From: Epiperipatus broadwayi
Taxonomy: Eukaryota; Onychophora; Udeonychophora; Euonychophora; Peripatidae
Direction: 5' to 3'
Length of the DNA: 64,000 bases
NCBI GenBank assembly: GCA_028023455.1
Contig: JAQFVV010000022.1
Span: 9,383,100 to 9,447,099 of the forward strand
The notes beneath the pieces were generated by a model that searched no databases, was not told the origin of the DNA, and saw only the letters and a list, made by a program, of their open reading frames with translations. Position numbers and translations under genes: made by a program. This document shows, one piece after another, positions 63,151 through 64,000 of this stretch. Position 1 is the first letter of the stretch, and each line of letters starts with the position of its first letter.

Positions 63151-64000
63151 TAAAATCTCTTTATTCTCTTATCTAATTTACTCTCTGACTTTTTAATTAG
63201 ACAGCTTTTGGATAATTAATAAACAATCATTTCCATTTACAGATTACAGGAATTAATTAATTAATACCTGTTTTTATTTTTACTTACGTTATTTCTTTTT
63301 TAAACTATTTTTATATTTAAATCTTTTTTTATAAAAAAAAATACATTCAAATACCTTTTTTTATTTATTAAAAAAAATATTTTTAAAGTTTAGCATCTGT
63401 GCGAATATATACGTTTAACAAACATTTTAATTTTAGCGTTTAGTTTTTTTTTTCTTTTTAATACACTTATTTTTATATGCGAACTTAAAAGTTTTTATTT
63501 CCATTTAATGTAACGACATATTTATATATCGTTACACTATATTGTCTTTTTGTTGAGTGTCCAACTCCAAGTGTGTTTTATAAGCAAGAAGATGGCATAT
63601 TCCTTTTTAAGTTATTTCTATCGAAAGTGCTCTATCCAAATTTAATTCTAGGCAAGTACTACTTAATGTTTGCGCTAATTGACCAACACAATACAAACAT
63701 TTTTTTAGTAGGAATGAAGTAGAAAACATTATTTTTTGTTTACGCATATATTTTAGAAAAAATAAAAAATCAAGTTTGATAATTCAAAATAGAAACATAT
63801 ATTGAAAAACACAAGTATATACATTTCTTTAAGAATCTTTATTTCCTCTCTTTTAAATCTTGTAAAAATTATATATTTTTAAAAATGGATAGATATTAAA
63901 TATTTATTTCTCTTCTTCATATAAAATGAATTTCTGTTTTTTTCTAACTTTTCATTTTTTTTTTATTTTAAAAATTACATTTAAATTTTTAAAATGTTAG
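63151..64000. other. Unassigned AT-rich sequence
   Basis: No gene is recognised. A short palindrome TGTAACGACATATTTATA, then TATCGTTACA, lies at 63509-63536. Confidence 0.45.

Overview
This window is animal genomic DNA, strongly AT-rich and poor in CpG. It is built mainly from old, broken and nested retroelements and simple repeats. The mix of Penelope-like elements (PLEs), tRNA-derived SINEs, RTE-like and CR1/Jockey-like LINEs, very long ATT and GATA arrays and hammerhead-ribozyme repeats fits an invertebrate, perhaps a lophotrochozoan or a cnidarian. I cannot name the species. No complete host protein-coding gene is visible; two places look like possible gene starts (40.7-41.4 kb on +, 63.0-63.15 kb on -).

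The most interesting content is a set of short repeats that can be folded by hand into type I hammerhead ribozymes (HHRs). I call the two main families HHR-A and HHR-B. HHR-A (copies near 16.0-17.0, 21.3-22.0, 23.2-23.5, 27.9-28.4, 34.5 and 48.7-49.2 kb) has the core CTGATGA / stem-loop II / GAAA, a 4-bp loopless stem III, and a stem I that pairs with the sequence just after the predicted cleavage site. HHR-B (38.8-40.3, 43.5-43.8, 57.3-58.6 kb, a hairpin insertion at 6.0-6.2 kb and a relic near 9.9 kb) has the core CTGACGA / GAAAC / GTC, a 3-bp loopless stem III and a two-part stem I. HHR-B forms head-to-tail units of 448-455 bp and HHR-A a 475-bp direct repeat. This is the layout of retrozymes, non-autonomous elements thought to move through circular RNA.

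The likely helpers are also present: degenerate PLEs with GIY-YIG endonuclease remnants (5.6-7.5 kb as a head-to-head pair, 44.0-44.9 kb, and a second family as a head-to-head pair at 52.2-53.7 kb). PLE tails carry a third HHR-like motif next to a tRNA-like A-box/B-box segment. HHR-A, HHR-B and PLE-tail copies share snap-back (inverted dimer) structures flanked by target-site duplications of about 10-18 bp, suggesting a common insertion mechanism.

Layout: 0-3.4 kb unassigned; 3.4-7.5 kb PLE material; 8.8-9.2 kb RTE fragment; 12.0-14.1 kb LINE between two (ATT)n arrays; 15.9-17.0 kb HHR-A composite; 18.0-20.7 kb heavily decayed RTE with SINE insertions and a fresh 155-bp duplication; 21.3-28.4 kb HHR-A copies and SINEs; 28-36 kb mostly unassigned; 36.1-36.7 kb GACA/GATA array; 38.8-40.3 kb HHR-B palindrome; 40.7-41.4 kb possible gene start; 43.5-44.9 kb HHR-B and PLE; 46-49 kb SINEs and HHR-A; 50-55.4 kb MITE, PLE-2 and foldback; 57.3-58.6 kb HHR-B array, including a copy that looks mis-assembled; 60.4-61.4 kb foldback and RTE relic; 63.0-63.15 kb possible promoter.
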